Source: an uncultured Haloferula sp.
Lineage (GTDB): Bacteria > Verrucomicrobiota > Verrucomicrobiae > Verrucomicrobiales > Akkermansiaceae
Direction of reading: 5' to 3'
NCBI GenBank assembly: GCA_946481625.1
Contig: CAMLOZ010000126.1
Coordinates: 1 to 8,261, forward strand
Length of the DNA stretch: 8,261 nucleotides
Positions 1-6,867 of this stretch are shown here, in pieces. Below the pieces are notes generated by a model. That model made no database searches and was not told the DNA's origin. It saw only the letters and a program-made list of their open reading frames with translations. The position numbers and the translations under genes were made by a program. Each line of letters starts with the position of its first letter. Position 1 is the stretch's first letter.

Positions 1-147
1 AGCGAGATCGAGCTGCCGGCTGCCCGACAGCTCGTCCGCGAGGGTGCGGTAAGCCTTGTTCCAGAGGACGGCGGGCAGGAATCCGGGATCGAGGACCGGG
101 GGACAGGCGAGAGGAAGATCAGAGAGACCGGGAGCGGAGGCCGTCAT
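1..147 (-). CDS. Unidentified protein, N-terminal fragment (49 aa)
   Basis: An open frame on the minus strand starts at an ATG read from position 147 and runs without a stop to the left edge, giving the first 49 residues of a longer protein. The segment is rich in Pro and Leu at its start (it begins MTASAPGLSDLPLACPP) and then becomes helix-like, with a stretch reading NKAYRTLADELSGSRQLDLA. There is no signal peptide, membrane segment or motif I recognise, so I assign no function. No Shine-Dalgarno sequence precedes the ATG, which is also true of most genes here. It is transcribed divergently from feoA across a gap of about 148 bases. The start is a best guess. The frame is credible because the plus-strand alternative over the same bases is only an upstream extension of the feoA frame with no FeoA similarity. 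Confidence 0.5.
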   Translation of the reverse strand, partial: MTASAPGLSDLPLACPPVLDPGFLPAVLWNKAYRTLADELSGSRQLDLA

Positions 148-295
148 GAATAGCGAGAGTCAGGGCCAAATCCTGCCGAAATGGAATGATTTAATGCGAA
201 TCAATACACGGGAATTGCGAAGCCACGTGACAATCCCGATACATCGCGGGGGATTCTTGTTGCAAACCCATCTCAATTGCAGGACTCTAACCGCG
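148..295. other. Divergent intergenic region upstream of feoA
   Basis: This gap lies between the minus-strand gene that starts at 147 and feoA at 296, and is more AT-rich than the flanking genes. It should hold the promoters of both. A weak plus-strand promoter candidate is TTGCGA at 215-220 with ATACAT at 239-244 (18-base spacer). Neither box is a close match to consensus. The frame of feoA is open through this region, but the translation shows no FeoA similarity, so I treat it as non-coding. Confidence 0.4.
261..281. promoter_or_regulatory. Candidate Fur-like operator upstream of feoA
   Basis: An inverted repeat, TGCAA at 261-265 and TTGCA at 277-281, is separated by 11 bases and ends 14 bases before the feoA ATG. 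Fur boxes in many bacteria carry TGCAA-type outer arms around a GATAAT-like core, and feo operons are classic Fur targets. Here only the outer five bases of each arm are symmetric and the interior does not match the core. The regulator is inferred from position and operon function, so the call is tentative. Confidence 0.22.
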
Positions 296-547
296 ATGGC
301 GCTTGCGAGGGCAACCGATCTGCATGCCGACAGCCTGCTCAGCTTGAGCCAGGCGAAGGTGGGGTGTGATTTCCAGATCAAGCTGCTCAGCGGCCCGGCC
401 TGCGAGCAACTCCGCGATCTGGGTTTTTGCGAGACGTTGCAGGTTCGCAAGCTGGCGGATGGCCGCAATCTGATTTGCTCGGTGTGCGGCACGCGGCTCG
501 CCCTGAGCCGCGAACTGGCCAGCCAGGTCATGGTGGCCGTCGCCTGA
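296..547 (+). CDS. feoA: FeoA family protein, ferrous iron transport
   Basis: FeoA is a small cytoplasmic SH3-like protein that works with the FeoB permease in Fe(II) uptake and is thought to modulate FeoB. The 83-aa product is close to the usual 75-85 aa. It shows the family pattern: an N-terminal LSQAKVG segment (17-23), the LRDLGFCETLQVRKL stretch (39-53) in place of the usual LGFxPG, and a C-terminal GTRLALSRELASQVMV stretch (65-80) matching the conserved GxxxALxxxxAxxI strand. The ATG at 296 gives the family length. An upstream in-frame extension is open but unlike FeoA. A weak AGGA lies 11 bases before the ATG. The protein has five Cys, including a CSVC pair at 61-64, which is unusual for FeoA generally. 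The feoB start follows the stop after 7 bases, so the two are surely cotranscribed. Confidence 0.87.
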   Translation: MALARATDLHADSLLSLSQAKVGCDFQIKLLSGPACEQLRDLGFCETLQVRKLADGRNLICSVCGTRLALSRELASQVMVAVA

Positions 548-554
548 TTTTCCG

Positions 555-2450
555 ATGTCCGGTTCACCCGAAACCGTCGCCCTGGCCGGCAATCCCAACG
601 CCGGGAAAACCACGCTCTTCAACGCCCTGACAGGCTCCACGCAGCGCACCGGGAACTATGCCGGCGTGACCGTGGAGCGGAAGTCTGGCGAAATGTTTAC
701 CCCGCACGGGCGCAAGCTCCGGGTGGTGGACCTGCCCGGCTGCTACTCGCTGGAGGGAGGCAGCCCCGACCAGGAGATCGCCCGCAAGGTGCTGCGCGGG
801 GAGATCGAGGAGGAAGCGCGGCCCGACATCGTGGTGTGCGTGGTGGATGCCTCGAACCTCGAACGCCATCTCGTCCTCACCTTGCAGGTGATCGAACTCG
901 GCCTGCCGGTGGTGATCGCGTTGAACATGGTGGACATGGCCGAGAAGGCCGGGCTGCGGCTCGACCCGGCGAAGATTTCCGAGGAACTCGGCGTGCCCGT
1001 GGTGCCGGTGCAGGCGAATGCGAACAAGGGAATCGTGGAGCTGAAACAGGCGCTGCGTCACCCCTTCCCCGCCGTGCCCGGAGCACCGTGGAAAGACGGG
1101 GCCGGCGAGATTGGCGAGCGTCGCCGGGCTTTCGTGCTGCAGATCTGTGAAGTGGCGGCACGCCGGCCGGACGCCCACACGAGCACGGTCTCCGACAAGA
1201 TCGACTCGGTGCTGCTGCATCCCGTCTGGGGCTGGATTTGCTTCGCGGTGATCATGCTCCTGATCTTCTGGAGCATCTTCTCCTTCGCCTCGATCCCAAT
1301 GGATGCGATCGAGGCTGGAAAGGAATGGCTGGGAGCCACCGCCCAGGAATGGCTCACGGCCAAAGCGGTCAGTCCGGATCTGATCGACCTCGTGACGGGC
1401 GGGATCATCGAAGGCGTCGGCAGCGTGGTCGTCTTCCTGCCGCAGATCATCCTGCTCTTCTTCTTCATCGGCCTGCTGGAGAGTTCCGGCTACATGGCCC
1501 GCGCCGCTTTCCTCATGGACGGAGTGATGGGCAAGGCCGGCCTGAGCGGCAAGGCCTTCTTGCCCCTGTTCAGTTCCTATGCCTGCGCCATTCCCGGCGT
1601 GATGGCCACCCGCACGATCGACTCGGCGAAGGAACGGCTTGTGACCATTTTCGTAGCTCCTTGGATGAGCTGCTCGGCGCGTCTGCCCGTGTATCTGGTG
1701 CTGGTCCCGCTACTGTTGGGCGGCAAGGGCGGCTTTATCCAAGCTCTGGTCTTCTTCGGCATCTACGCCTTGGGCACGCTGACCGCCTTCGTTGTCGCGC
1801 GGATCCTTCGCGGAAAGCTCGGTCCGGACGAGGTCGTGAAGCACTTCATGCTGGAACTGCCGCCCTACCGGCTGCCGCAATGGAGCTACGTTTTCCGACA
1901 TGTGCTGGGCCGTGCCGGTGCCTTTCTGCAGAAGGCCGGAACCATCATCCTCGCCATCTGCGTGTTGCTCTGGGCGGCGCAGACGTATCCCAAGAAGGAA
2001 GGCACGGAGGACAAGGGCGAGTTGCTCGACCACAGCATCATGGGGCGTGTCGGCCATCTCACAGAACCCTTGGTCAAACCGCTTGGCCTGGACTGGCGCG
2101 GTGGCACAGCGATCCTGACGTCGTTCGCGGCCCGCGAAGTCTTCGTGTCCTCCATGGCGCAGCTCTTCCATGTGGAGGAAGGGGAGGACGACGAGGCAAC
2201 GCAGGCTTCCTTGAGAGAGCGGCTCGGTTCGGAGACTTGGCCGGACGGGCGGAAGATGTTCACCATTCCCGCCGTCCTTTCCCTCCTGGTCTTCTTCATT
2301 TACGCCCTGCAGTGCTTGCCGACTTCGGCGGTCGTGGCCAGGGAGTCGGGCTCATGGAAATGGGCGGTCGGGCAGTTCTTCTTCATGAGTGCCTTTGCCT
2401 GGGTAGCCGCCTTGATCGTGTTCCAAGTCTCATCGATCTTCCTGAAATGA
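555..2450 (+). CDS. feoB: FeoB ferrous iron transporter, GTPase permease
   Basis: FeoB imports Fe(II) across the inner membrane using a fused cytoplasmic G protein. The G domain has G1 GNPNAGKT (12-19), the G2 Thr in AGVTVE (36-41), G3 DLPG (59-62) and G4 NMVD (124-127); G5 is probably near QANANKG (153-159). A helical linker (about 165-220) leads to a membrane domain with roughly eight hydrophobic segments. Conserved core stretches are PLFSSYACAIPGVMATRT (337-354), MSCSARLPVY (371-380), FAAREVFVSS (524-533) and QCLPTSAVVARESGSWKW (586-603). At 631 aa it is shorter than the E. coli protein (about 770 aa), but no key module is missing. The first gate motif reads SSYACAIPG rather than the enterobacterial GFGCNVPA, a variant I believe is found in other phyla. 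The stop overlaps the ATG of the next gene (ATGA). Confidence 0.95.
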   Translation: MSGSPETVALAGNPNAGKTTLFNALTGSTQRTGNYAGVTVERKSGEMFTPHGRKLRVVDLPGCYSLEGGSPDQEIARKVLRGEIEEEARPDIVVCVVDASNLERHLVLTLQVIELGLPVVIALNMVDMAEKAGLRLDPAKISEELGVPVVPVQANANKGIVELKQALRHPFPAVPGAPWKDGAGEIGERRRAFVLQICEVAARRPDAHTSTVSDKIDSVLLHPVWGWICFAVIMLLIFWSIFSFASIPMDAIEAGKEWLGATAQEWLTAKAVSPDLIDLVTGGIIEGVGSVVVFLPQIILLFFFIGLLESSGYMARAAFLMDGVMGKAGLSGKAFLPLFSSYACAIPGVMATRTIDSAKERLVTIFVAPWMSCSARLPVYLVLVPLLLGGKGGFIQALVFFGIYALGTLTAFVVARILRGKLGPDEVVKHFMLELPPYRLPQWSYVFRHVLGRAGAFLQKAGTIILAICVLLWAAQTYPKKEGTEDKGELLDHSIMGRVGHLTEPLVKPLGLDWRGGTAILTSFAAREVFVSSMAQLFHVEEGEDDEATQASLRERLGSETWPDGRKMFTIPAVLSLLVFFIYALQCLPTSAVVARESGSWKWAVGQFFFMSAFAWVAALIVFQVSSIFLK

Positions 2451-2575
2451 GCGGCTGGGAGACATGGATCATCGTCGGTGCCGTGGTGCTCGCCACCGCA
2501 TACCTGGCACGGGTCGCCACCCGCAGGAACAAGAAAAAGAGCTGCGGGCGGAATTGCGGCTGCGGCAAGAAGTAG
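2447..2575 (+). CDS. FeoB-associated Cys-rich membrane protein (42 aa)
   Basis: This 42-aa microprotein starts at the ATG that overlaps the feoB stop codon (ATGA at 2447-2450), a layout that indicates translational coupling. It has a short N-terminus with two Trp, a single membrane segment (about residues 7-25, WIIVGAVVLATAYLARVAT), a basic stretch RRNKKK (26-31) and a Cys-rich tail with Cys at 33, 37 and 39 (CGRNCGCGKK). This is the architecture of the FeoB-associated Cys-rich membrane proteins (Pfam FeoB_associated), which follow feoB in many bacteria and may take the place of FeoC. The role is unproven: the Cys cluster could bind Fe(II) or an Fe-S centre, or sense redox state. The basic stretch after the helix predicts a cytoplasmic Cys tail by the positive-inside rule. 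It is easily missed because of its size and lies inside a longer shadow frame. Confidence 0.85.
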   Translation: MSGWETWIIVGAVVLATAYLARVATRRNKKKSCGRNCGCGKK

Positions 2576-2595
2576 CGCAACTTTCCAAAGTTGCG
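2576..2595. repeat. Perfect 20-bp palindrome after the feo operon
   Basis: Immediately after the stop codon of the Cys-rich microprotein, CGCAACTTT (2576-2584) and AAAGTTGCG (2587-2595) form a perfect inverted repeat around a 2-base centre. As RNA it folds to about an 8-bp stem with a 4-base loop. It starts on the base following TAG. There is no U tract, so it is not a standard intrinsic terminator. It may protect the 3' end of the feo transcript or be part of a bidirectional termination region. Confidence 0.7.
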
Positions 2596-2621
2596 GCCTT
2601 GGCGCGGCTTGAAGAATGGAA

Positions 2622-2648
2622 GAAGCCGCTCCCTCGCAGAGCGGCTTT
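2622..2648 (+). terminator. Hairpin downstream of the feo operon, possible terminator
   Basis: AAGCCGCT (2623-2630) pairs with AGCGGCTT (2640-2647) around a 9-base loop, and a G-U pair (2622 with 2648) adds a ninth pair only in the plus-strand RNA. The stem is GC-rich with an A-rich 5' side and T-rich 3' side, as in intrinsic terminators, but the T run ends after three bases, so efficiency is uncertain. It lies 46 bases beyond the last feo stop and is the best plus-strand termination candidate. Confidence 0.5.
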
Positions 2649-2653
2649 CCACT

Positions 2654-2674
2654 ACACAACTTGGGAAGTTGCAC
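2654..2674 (-). repeat. Hairpin related to the 2576-2595 palindrome
   Basis: CAACTT (2657-2662) and AAGTTG (2666-2671) surround GGG. The core matches the palindrome at 2576-2595: the minus strand reads GCAACTTCCCAAGTTG against GCAACTTTCCAAAGTTGC there. Three flanking positions mismatch in plus-strand RNA but become G-U pairs in minus-strand RNA, which suggests the fold acts on the transcript of the large minus-strand gene ending at 2744. Confidence 0.5.
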
Positions 2675-2680
2675 TACTTG

Positions 2681-2706
2681 GGCCGACGGGAATCTACCCG
2701 CCGGCC
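2681..2706 (-). terminator. Strong GC hairpin downstream of the large minus-strand gene
   Basis: GGCCGACGGG (2681-2690) pairs with CCCGCCGGCC (2697-2706) around the loop AATCTA. The single imperfect pair (2686 with 2701) is A-C in plus-strand RNA but G-U in minus-strand RNA, so the 10-bp stem is complete only in the transcript of the large cytochrome gene. It lies 37 bases past that gene's stop. There is no U tract, so it could be a mRNA-stabilising end or a non-canonical terminator. Confidence 0.5.
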
Positions 2707-2743
2707 CATGGTCGAAATTACAACGAAATGCTTCCGCGCCCGT

Positions 2744-5700
2744 TCAAGGCGTCACCAGTTCCGGCGCAGGCCGCTTCTTCGGCGCGGGCTCCTTGCCTTT
2801 CTGGGTGCCGAGCCAGGCCACCACGTCGCGAAGTTCGGTCGGTGAAAGGATCGCGCCCATCGGCGGCATGGCGGAGACGGGAGGCAGCATGGATTCGACA
2901 TCGCTCTTCCGCACCCGCAGCACCTTGCCGCTGTTGTCGAGATCCACATGGTCGGCGGTGTCCGAGACGACGAGGCCCGAGACGACCTTGCCACCCTTCA
3001 AGGTGACCGAGGAGATGCCGAAGCCCTCGGCGACCTTCGCGCCGGGATTCACCAGGGATTCGAGGAAGAACTTGGCATCCCCGCGCTTGCCCACGGCTTC
3101 CAGGCTCGGGCCAGCATCGCCGCCGCCGTGGCCACCACCGGCGGAGTGGCAGCGCATGCACTGCGCCGCAGGTTGGGATTCGAAGATCTGCCCGCCCTTC
3201 TTGGCATCGCCACCTTGCAAGGACCCGAGATAGGGTGCCAGCGGATCGGAGGAAGCCGCGATGGCCGCCTTGTAGGCATCCAGGGAAGCCTTCACAGAGG
3301 TCTCACTGCGCTTGGCCGCCGCATCGAGCAACTCCAGAGCGGAAGGCGAGACACCGGAGCTCTCCTTGAGCTTCCCGAGCGCCTCCGCAAAGAGCGAGTC
3401 CGTGCCGGGAGCCTGCAGGTTCGCCGCGATCTTCCACGCTTCCTGCTGACGGTGCGCGCTGGAATGGGTCGTGGCGGCACGCACGGCTTTCAATGCGGCC
3501 TCCGGGCTCGTCGCAGCGAGCCGTTTCACGGCACCGATCGCCAGATCGTCGTCTTTCCCCGCCGTCAGTTCGCCAAGCAGGGCATCGAGGCCAACCGACT
3601 TGCGTGAGGCATAGAGATCGAGCGCTTCCGAGCGTGCGGCACCCGGCAAGCCGACGTTCATGACGATGCCCTTCAGCGTGCCATTGTCCACCGAGGAAAG
3701 ATCGAGCTTGTAGGTATTAACCAGCGCGAGCGCCGGTTCGGCCAGCTTGCCTTCGAGCTTGAGCAATCCCGAGAGCGCGGGATTCAGCACGGCCGTCACC
3801 TTGGAGGGATCGCGTTCCGGAAGCGGGGCCCAGCGGCCCAGCGACTGATCGACCGCGTGCGGCTTGTTCCAGATGCCGATCAAGCGCAACGCTTCCTCGC
3901 GGGCATGCTCCGGAGCCTTCGGATCGAGGACGACGCCCAGCACCCGCTTCAGGTTGACATCGTCGCCAAGGCGGAAGGCGCTGTGGAGAAGACGACGCCA
4001 ATCCATCTGCGTGAGCTTGGCAGGAGGCTGGTCGAGCAAGGCCGCCACCGTGGAGCGCACTTCCTCGATGCCAACGTCGTGGATTGCACGCATCGCCTCG
4101 CGGGCGACCTTCGCGTCGTCGTCATGAAGGAACGCAGCGACCTGCGGGTCCTTCATCTTGCGCAAGGCGACAACGGCAGCGAGACGCAGCGAAGCATCCT
4201 CATGCTGGTTCAACGCCGCGATCTGGCGGGCATCGCCGAACAAGGTAAGCGCGTAGGATCCGGCGTGGCGGATGTAGGGGTCCTGGTTCTTCTCCAGCAT
4301 CTCCCAGATGAAGGGGATCGCGGCACCGACCTTCATCTTGCCGGCGGCGATGGCGGCGAAGGCACGCACCCGCGGCGATTCGTCGGCGAGCAGCTTCGCG
4401 AAGGGCAGGCCCGGATCGGCCAAGCCCGACTCGCCGATGACCTTGACCGCCTGGGCGCGGACCTCCGCATCGGCATCGATCGCCAGCGGAGCGAGCAGCT
4501 TGTTCGCCTTCTCGCGGGTCTCCTTGTTGGGGATCGCCACGAACTCGTCGCCGTTCGAGGGCAGGACCGCCGAACCGCGGCGCGCGATAACGCCCAGACC
4601 CCAGACGCCGTGAAGACGGGTGAGCGTGCCTTTGCCCTCCTTCGCGGCCTTACCGAGGATGTCCATGCCGTCCGGCTTGCGCGTCAAAGCGAGTCCGGCC
4701 CGCAGGCGCACGCGCATGTCGTGATGCGAGAGCAGCTTCTCAAGCCCGGGAGACGGGCGCTTCTCGAAGCCCCGCTCGATGATCTCCGCCGTCTCCGCAG
4801 CCTCCTCGGCCCGCCACATCTTGTCGGCATTGATCGAATACACGCGGCCATCCTCGTGCGATTCCCAGCCGCCGATGAAGTCGGTCACGTAAACCTTGCC
4901 ATCCCAGGAATACTCCACGTCGGTCGCGGCCGCGCCCCAATTGATCTGGCGGGAATCGGCGAGTTTCATCCCGGCACCGGAAGGCTCGAGCTTGAAGGAC
5001 CAGATCCCCGAATTCGCAGCACCGCCGCGATAGTCGCAGATCAGGAAGCGGCCCGCTTCGTTCTCGAGGAAACCGGTGCCCGGGTGATAGGTCAGGCCGG
5101 AAGGCCCGGAGGTCAGGTTCGCCACCGGCGGCACGATGTACGCCGGCTGGGCCTCGTTCAGCGGTGCCCACATGCGCTCTTCCATCCAGCGGTTCGGCGG
5201 ATGCTCCTCCATGCCGATCTGCCGGTGGAAGCTGTGGAGCGCCTGGTGATCCATCGTCCAACCGGAGTCCGCGCCTTCCATCACGTAAACGATGCGGGCT
5301 TGGTCGCCCTGGTCCGAGTTGTTGTCCACGGAGATGGCATTTCCGTATTCGTCGAAGGCGAGTTCCTTGGGATTCCGCAGTCCGGTATGGATCACCTCGA
5401 AGTTCGAGCCATCCGGATCGAAGCGGAAGACGCAACCCTGGTCGGGCATCTCGTAACGCTTGCCTTCCTTGGTCGTGAGATTCATGCCACGGTCGCCGAG
5501 CGTGCCGTAGATCCGGCCATCGGGCCCGAGCGCGAAGCCATTGAGGTCGTGACCGGAGAAAGAAACCCGCACGCCGAAGCCGTCGAACATCGCCTGGCGT
5601 TCCTCGGGCTTGTCGGCCTTGCCATCGCCGTCCTTGTCGCGCAGGGCCCAGATCTTGGGAATGCATGCCATATAGACGGTGCCTTCGTACTCAAAGACAC

Positions 5701-6661
5701 CGGCGGCGGGACCGTCCAAGAGATCATTGAAGCCGTCCGCGTAGATCGATGAGTTCGTGGACTTGCCGTCCTCGCCCGGCGGGGAGAGCAGGCGCACCTT
5801 GTCCGCCACCTCGGTGAGGAACTTGAGCGAAGTCTTCTCCTCCTTGCCCTGCCACTTCTCATGCATCTTGCGGCGATCCTCCGTGGTGCGGGACGCGATG
5901 TCGTCCAGATACCAATAGAGGTGATCGCGGTTGTCCGGCACCCCATGGCGGAAGCGGTGGGTTTCGGTCACGTAGATCTCGCCCTTTTCACCGAAGGCGA
6001 GGGCCGTCGGGGAAGTCACGCCGCCGTTCTTGTAGTCCGCGACGATCTTGATCTTCGTGCCTTCCGGCACGGTCACGCCACCGATCACATCGCTCGCGAC
6101 CAGTCCCGCCATGTGAGGCTTGCCACCCTTGGTCGGCGGCGGGAACTTCTGATTCGCGTAGTCGGTCATCAGGAAGTGGTCGGCGGCGATCATCCCCCAG
6201 CCTCCCGTCACCTCGTCATAGATCCGGATCTGTGCGTTCTTGCCCTTGAATTGACTCACGTCCCATACTTGGGTGCGGAACTGGAGCGAATTCTCGCCCG
6301 TGGCGTCGAGCACCGGTTTGCCATCGACCATCAATTGCACCCCGACCTTTCCCGGGTGCTTACCACCCGCGATGAGGAAGCAGATGTAGTTCTCGGTGAT
6401 CTTGAAAGCCGGTGACGTGAGCGACCCTGTCGAGGCATCGCCCCCATGGGCGGAACATGCGACCGAGTCCTGCGCATAGGCGGTGAGCGGGGAAGTCAGG
6501 CCATCCATTTCCGCGCCGCTGGGTGCCAACCCGAATGCCGCGCCCTCGACTTTCCAATCGCCATATCCGTCGCCCTCGAAGGCTTGCAGCAGCTTCGTGG
6601 CCCCCAGCGAGGAGCCGGTGGCAAAGATCAGCCCGGAGGCGCAGAGCAATCGCATTCTCAT
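2744..6661 (-). CDS. Secreted PVC-type membrane-bound dehydrogenase with HEAT repeats and cytochrome c domain
   Basis: A 1305-aa modular protein. Residues 1-21 are a signal peptide (MRMRLLCASG start, ending near SSLGA). Residues 22-169 resemble the beta-sandwich found at the N-terminus of some GH32 fructanases (FEGDGYGDWKVEG, GGWGMIAADH). About 196-616 is a beta-propeller of the Pirellula/Verrucomicrobium 'membrane-bound dehydrogenase' type, with blade motifs such as PTALAFGEKGEIYVTE (218-233) and GFALGPDGRIYGTLGDRG (375-392), and a Ca-binding-like DKDGDGKAD (342-350). About 636-1140 is helical with HEAT repeats (DADAEVRAQAVKVIGE, DESPRVRAFAAIAAGK). The C-terminus is the matching haem domain, with CMRCH (1168-1172) and a likely axial Met in MPPMG (1265-1269). 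It probably oxidises an organic substrate in the periplasm and passes electrons to its own haem; the substrate is unknown. The frame is open 99 codons further upstream, but the signal peptide fixes the start at 6661 (or 6655). Confidence 0.87.
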   Translation of the reverse strand: MRMRLLCASGLIFATGSSLGATKLLQAFEGDGYGDWKVEGAAFGLAPSGAEMDGLTSPLTAYAQDSVACSAHGGDASTGSLTSPAFKITENYICFLIAGGKHPGKVGVQLMVDGKPVLDATGENSLQFRTQVWDVSQFKGKNAQIRIYDEVTGGWGMIAADHFLMTDYANQKFPPPTKGGKPHMAGLVASDVIGGVTVPEGTKIKIVADYKNGGVTSPTALAFGEKGEIYVTETHRFRHGVPDNRDHLYWYLDDIASRTTEDRRKMHEKWQGKEEKTSLKFLTEVADKVRLLSPPGEDGKSTNSSIYADGFNDLLDGPAAGVFEYEGTVYMACIPKIWALRDKDGDGKADKPEERQAMFDGFGVRVSFSGHDLNGFALGPDGRIYGTLGDRGMNLTTKEGKRYEMPDQGCVFRFDPDGSNFEVIHTGLRNPKELAFDEYGNAISVDNNSDQGDQARIVYVMEGADSGWTMDHQALHSFHRQIGMEEHPPNRWMEERMWAPLNEAQPAYIVPPVANLTSGPSGLTYHPGTGFLENEAGRFLICDYRGGAANSGIWSFKLEPSGAGMKLADSRQINWGAAATDVEYSWDGKVYVTDFIGGWESHEDGRVYSINADKMWRAEEAAETAEIIERGFEKRPSPGLEKLLSHHDMRVRLRAGLALTRKPDGMDILGKAAKEGKGTLTRLHGVWGLGVIARRGSAVLPSNGDEFVAIPNKETREKANKLLAPLAIDADAEVRAQAVKVIGESGLADPGLPFAKLLADESPRVRAFAAIAAGKMKVGAAIPFIWEMLEKNQDPYIRHAGSYALTLFGDARQIAALNQHEDASLRLAAVVALRKMKDPQVAAFLHDDDAKVAREAMRAIHDVGIEEVRSTVAALLDQPPAKLTQMDWRRLLHSAFRLGDDVNLKRVLGVVLDPKAPEHAREEALRLIGIWNKPHAVDQSLGRWAPLPERDPSKVTAVLNPALSGLLKLEGKLAEPALALVNTYKLDLSSVDNGTLKGIVMNVGLPGAARSEALDLYASRKSVGLDALLGELTAGKDDDLAIGAVKRLAATSPEAALKAVRAATTHSSAHRQQEAWKIAANLQAPGTDSLFAEALGKLKESSGVSPSALELLDAAAKRSETSVKASLDAYKAAIAASSDPLAPYLGSLQGGDAKKGGQIFESQPAAQCMRCHSAGGGHGGGDAGPSLEAVGKRGDAKFFLESLVNPGAKVAEGFGISSVTLKGGKVVSGLVVSDTADHVDLDNSGKVLRVRKSDVESMLPPVSAMPPMGAILSPTELRDVVAWLGTQKGKEPAPKKRPAPELVTP

Positions 6662-6867
6662 GGCCGCAAACGCTAGCGGCTGAAGCGGGCTTGGCAATGA
6701 TCCATGGCGGCGGGAATTGTCCGGGTTTGACATGCCCGCCGGGGACGGGAGGCATGGCGGGATTCTTTCAGAAATGCCGCGTTTGAAAGGCCCGCGGAGC
6801 GCTGGCATCGTGCGAATCACCCGTTCGAGGGAGAGAAAAATCCCCCACCCGTCCCTCGCCTGGGATC
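6662..6867. other. Intergenic gap upstream of the large cytochrome gene
   Basis: These 206 bases separate the 211-aa membrane protein gene from the large cytochrome gene, both on the minus strand. I see no convincing gene or terminator. A 6-bp inverted repeat, CCCGCC (6735-6740) and GGCGGG (6756-6761), lacks a U tract. A weak minus-strand promoter candidate has TTGCCA at 6697-6692 and TAGCGT at 6675-6670 (16-base spacer); only the first box is close to consensus. No Shine-Dalgarno sequence precedes 6661. Confidence 0.35.

Noticed and set aside
56..295. 80-codon N-terminal extension of FeoA
   Set aside because: FeoA proteins are about 75-85 aa, the extension has no FeoA similarity, and it overlaps the start of the divergent minus-strand gene.
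1238..2446. Plus-strand open frame overlapping feoB in another frame
   Set aside because: Its translation is low-complexity Arg/His/Gly-rich sequence without motifs. Only its last 42 codons, from 2447, are a real gene.
3857..5752. Long plus-strand open frame of 631 codons antisense to the cytochrome gene
   Set aside because: It lies wholly opposite a gene with clear domains, its translation is rich in Arg, His, Asp and Val without domains or motifs, and high GC readily leaves such antisense frames open.
6735..6761. CCCGCC/GGCGGG inverted repeat as a terminator of the zinc-ribbon gene
   Set aside because: The stem is only 6 bp with a 15-base loop and no U tract, which is easily met by chance at this GC content.
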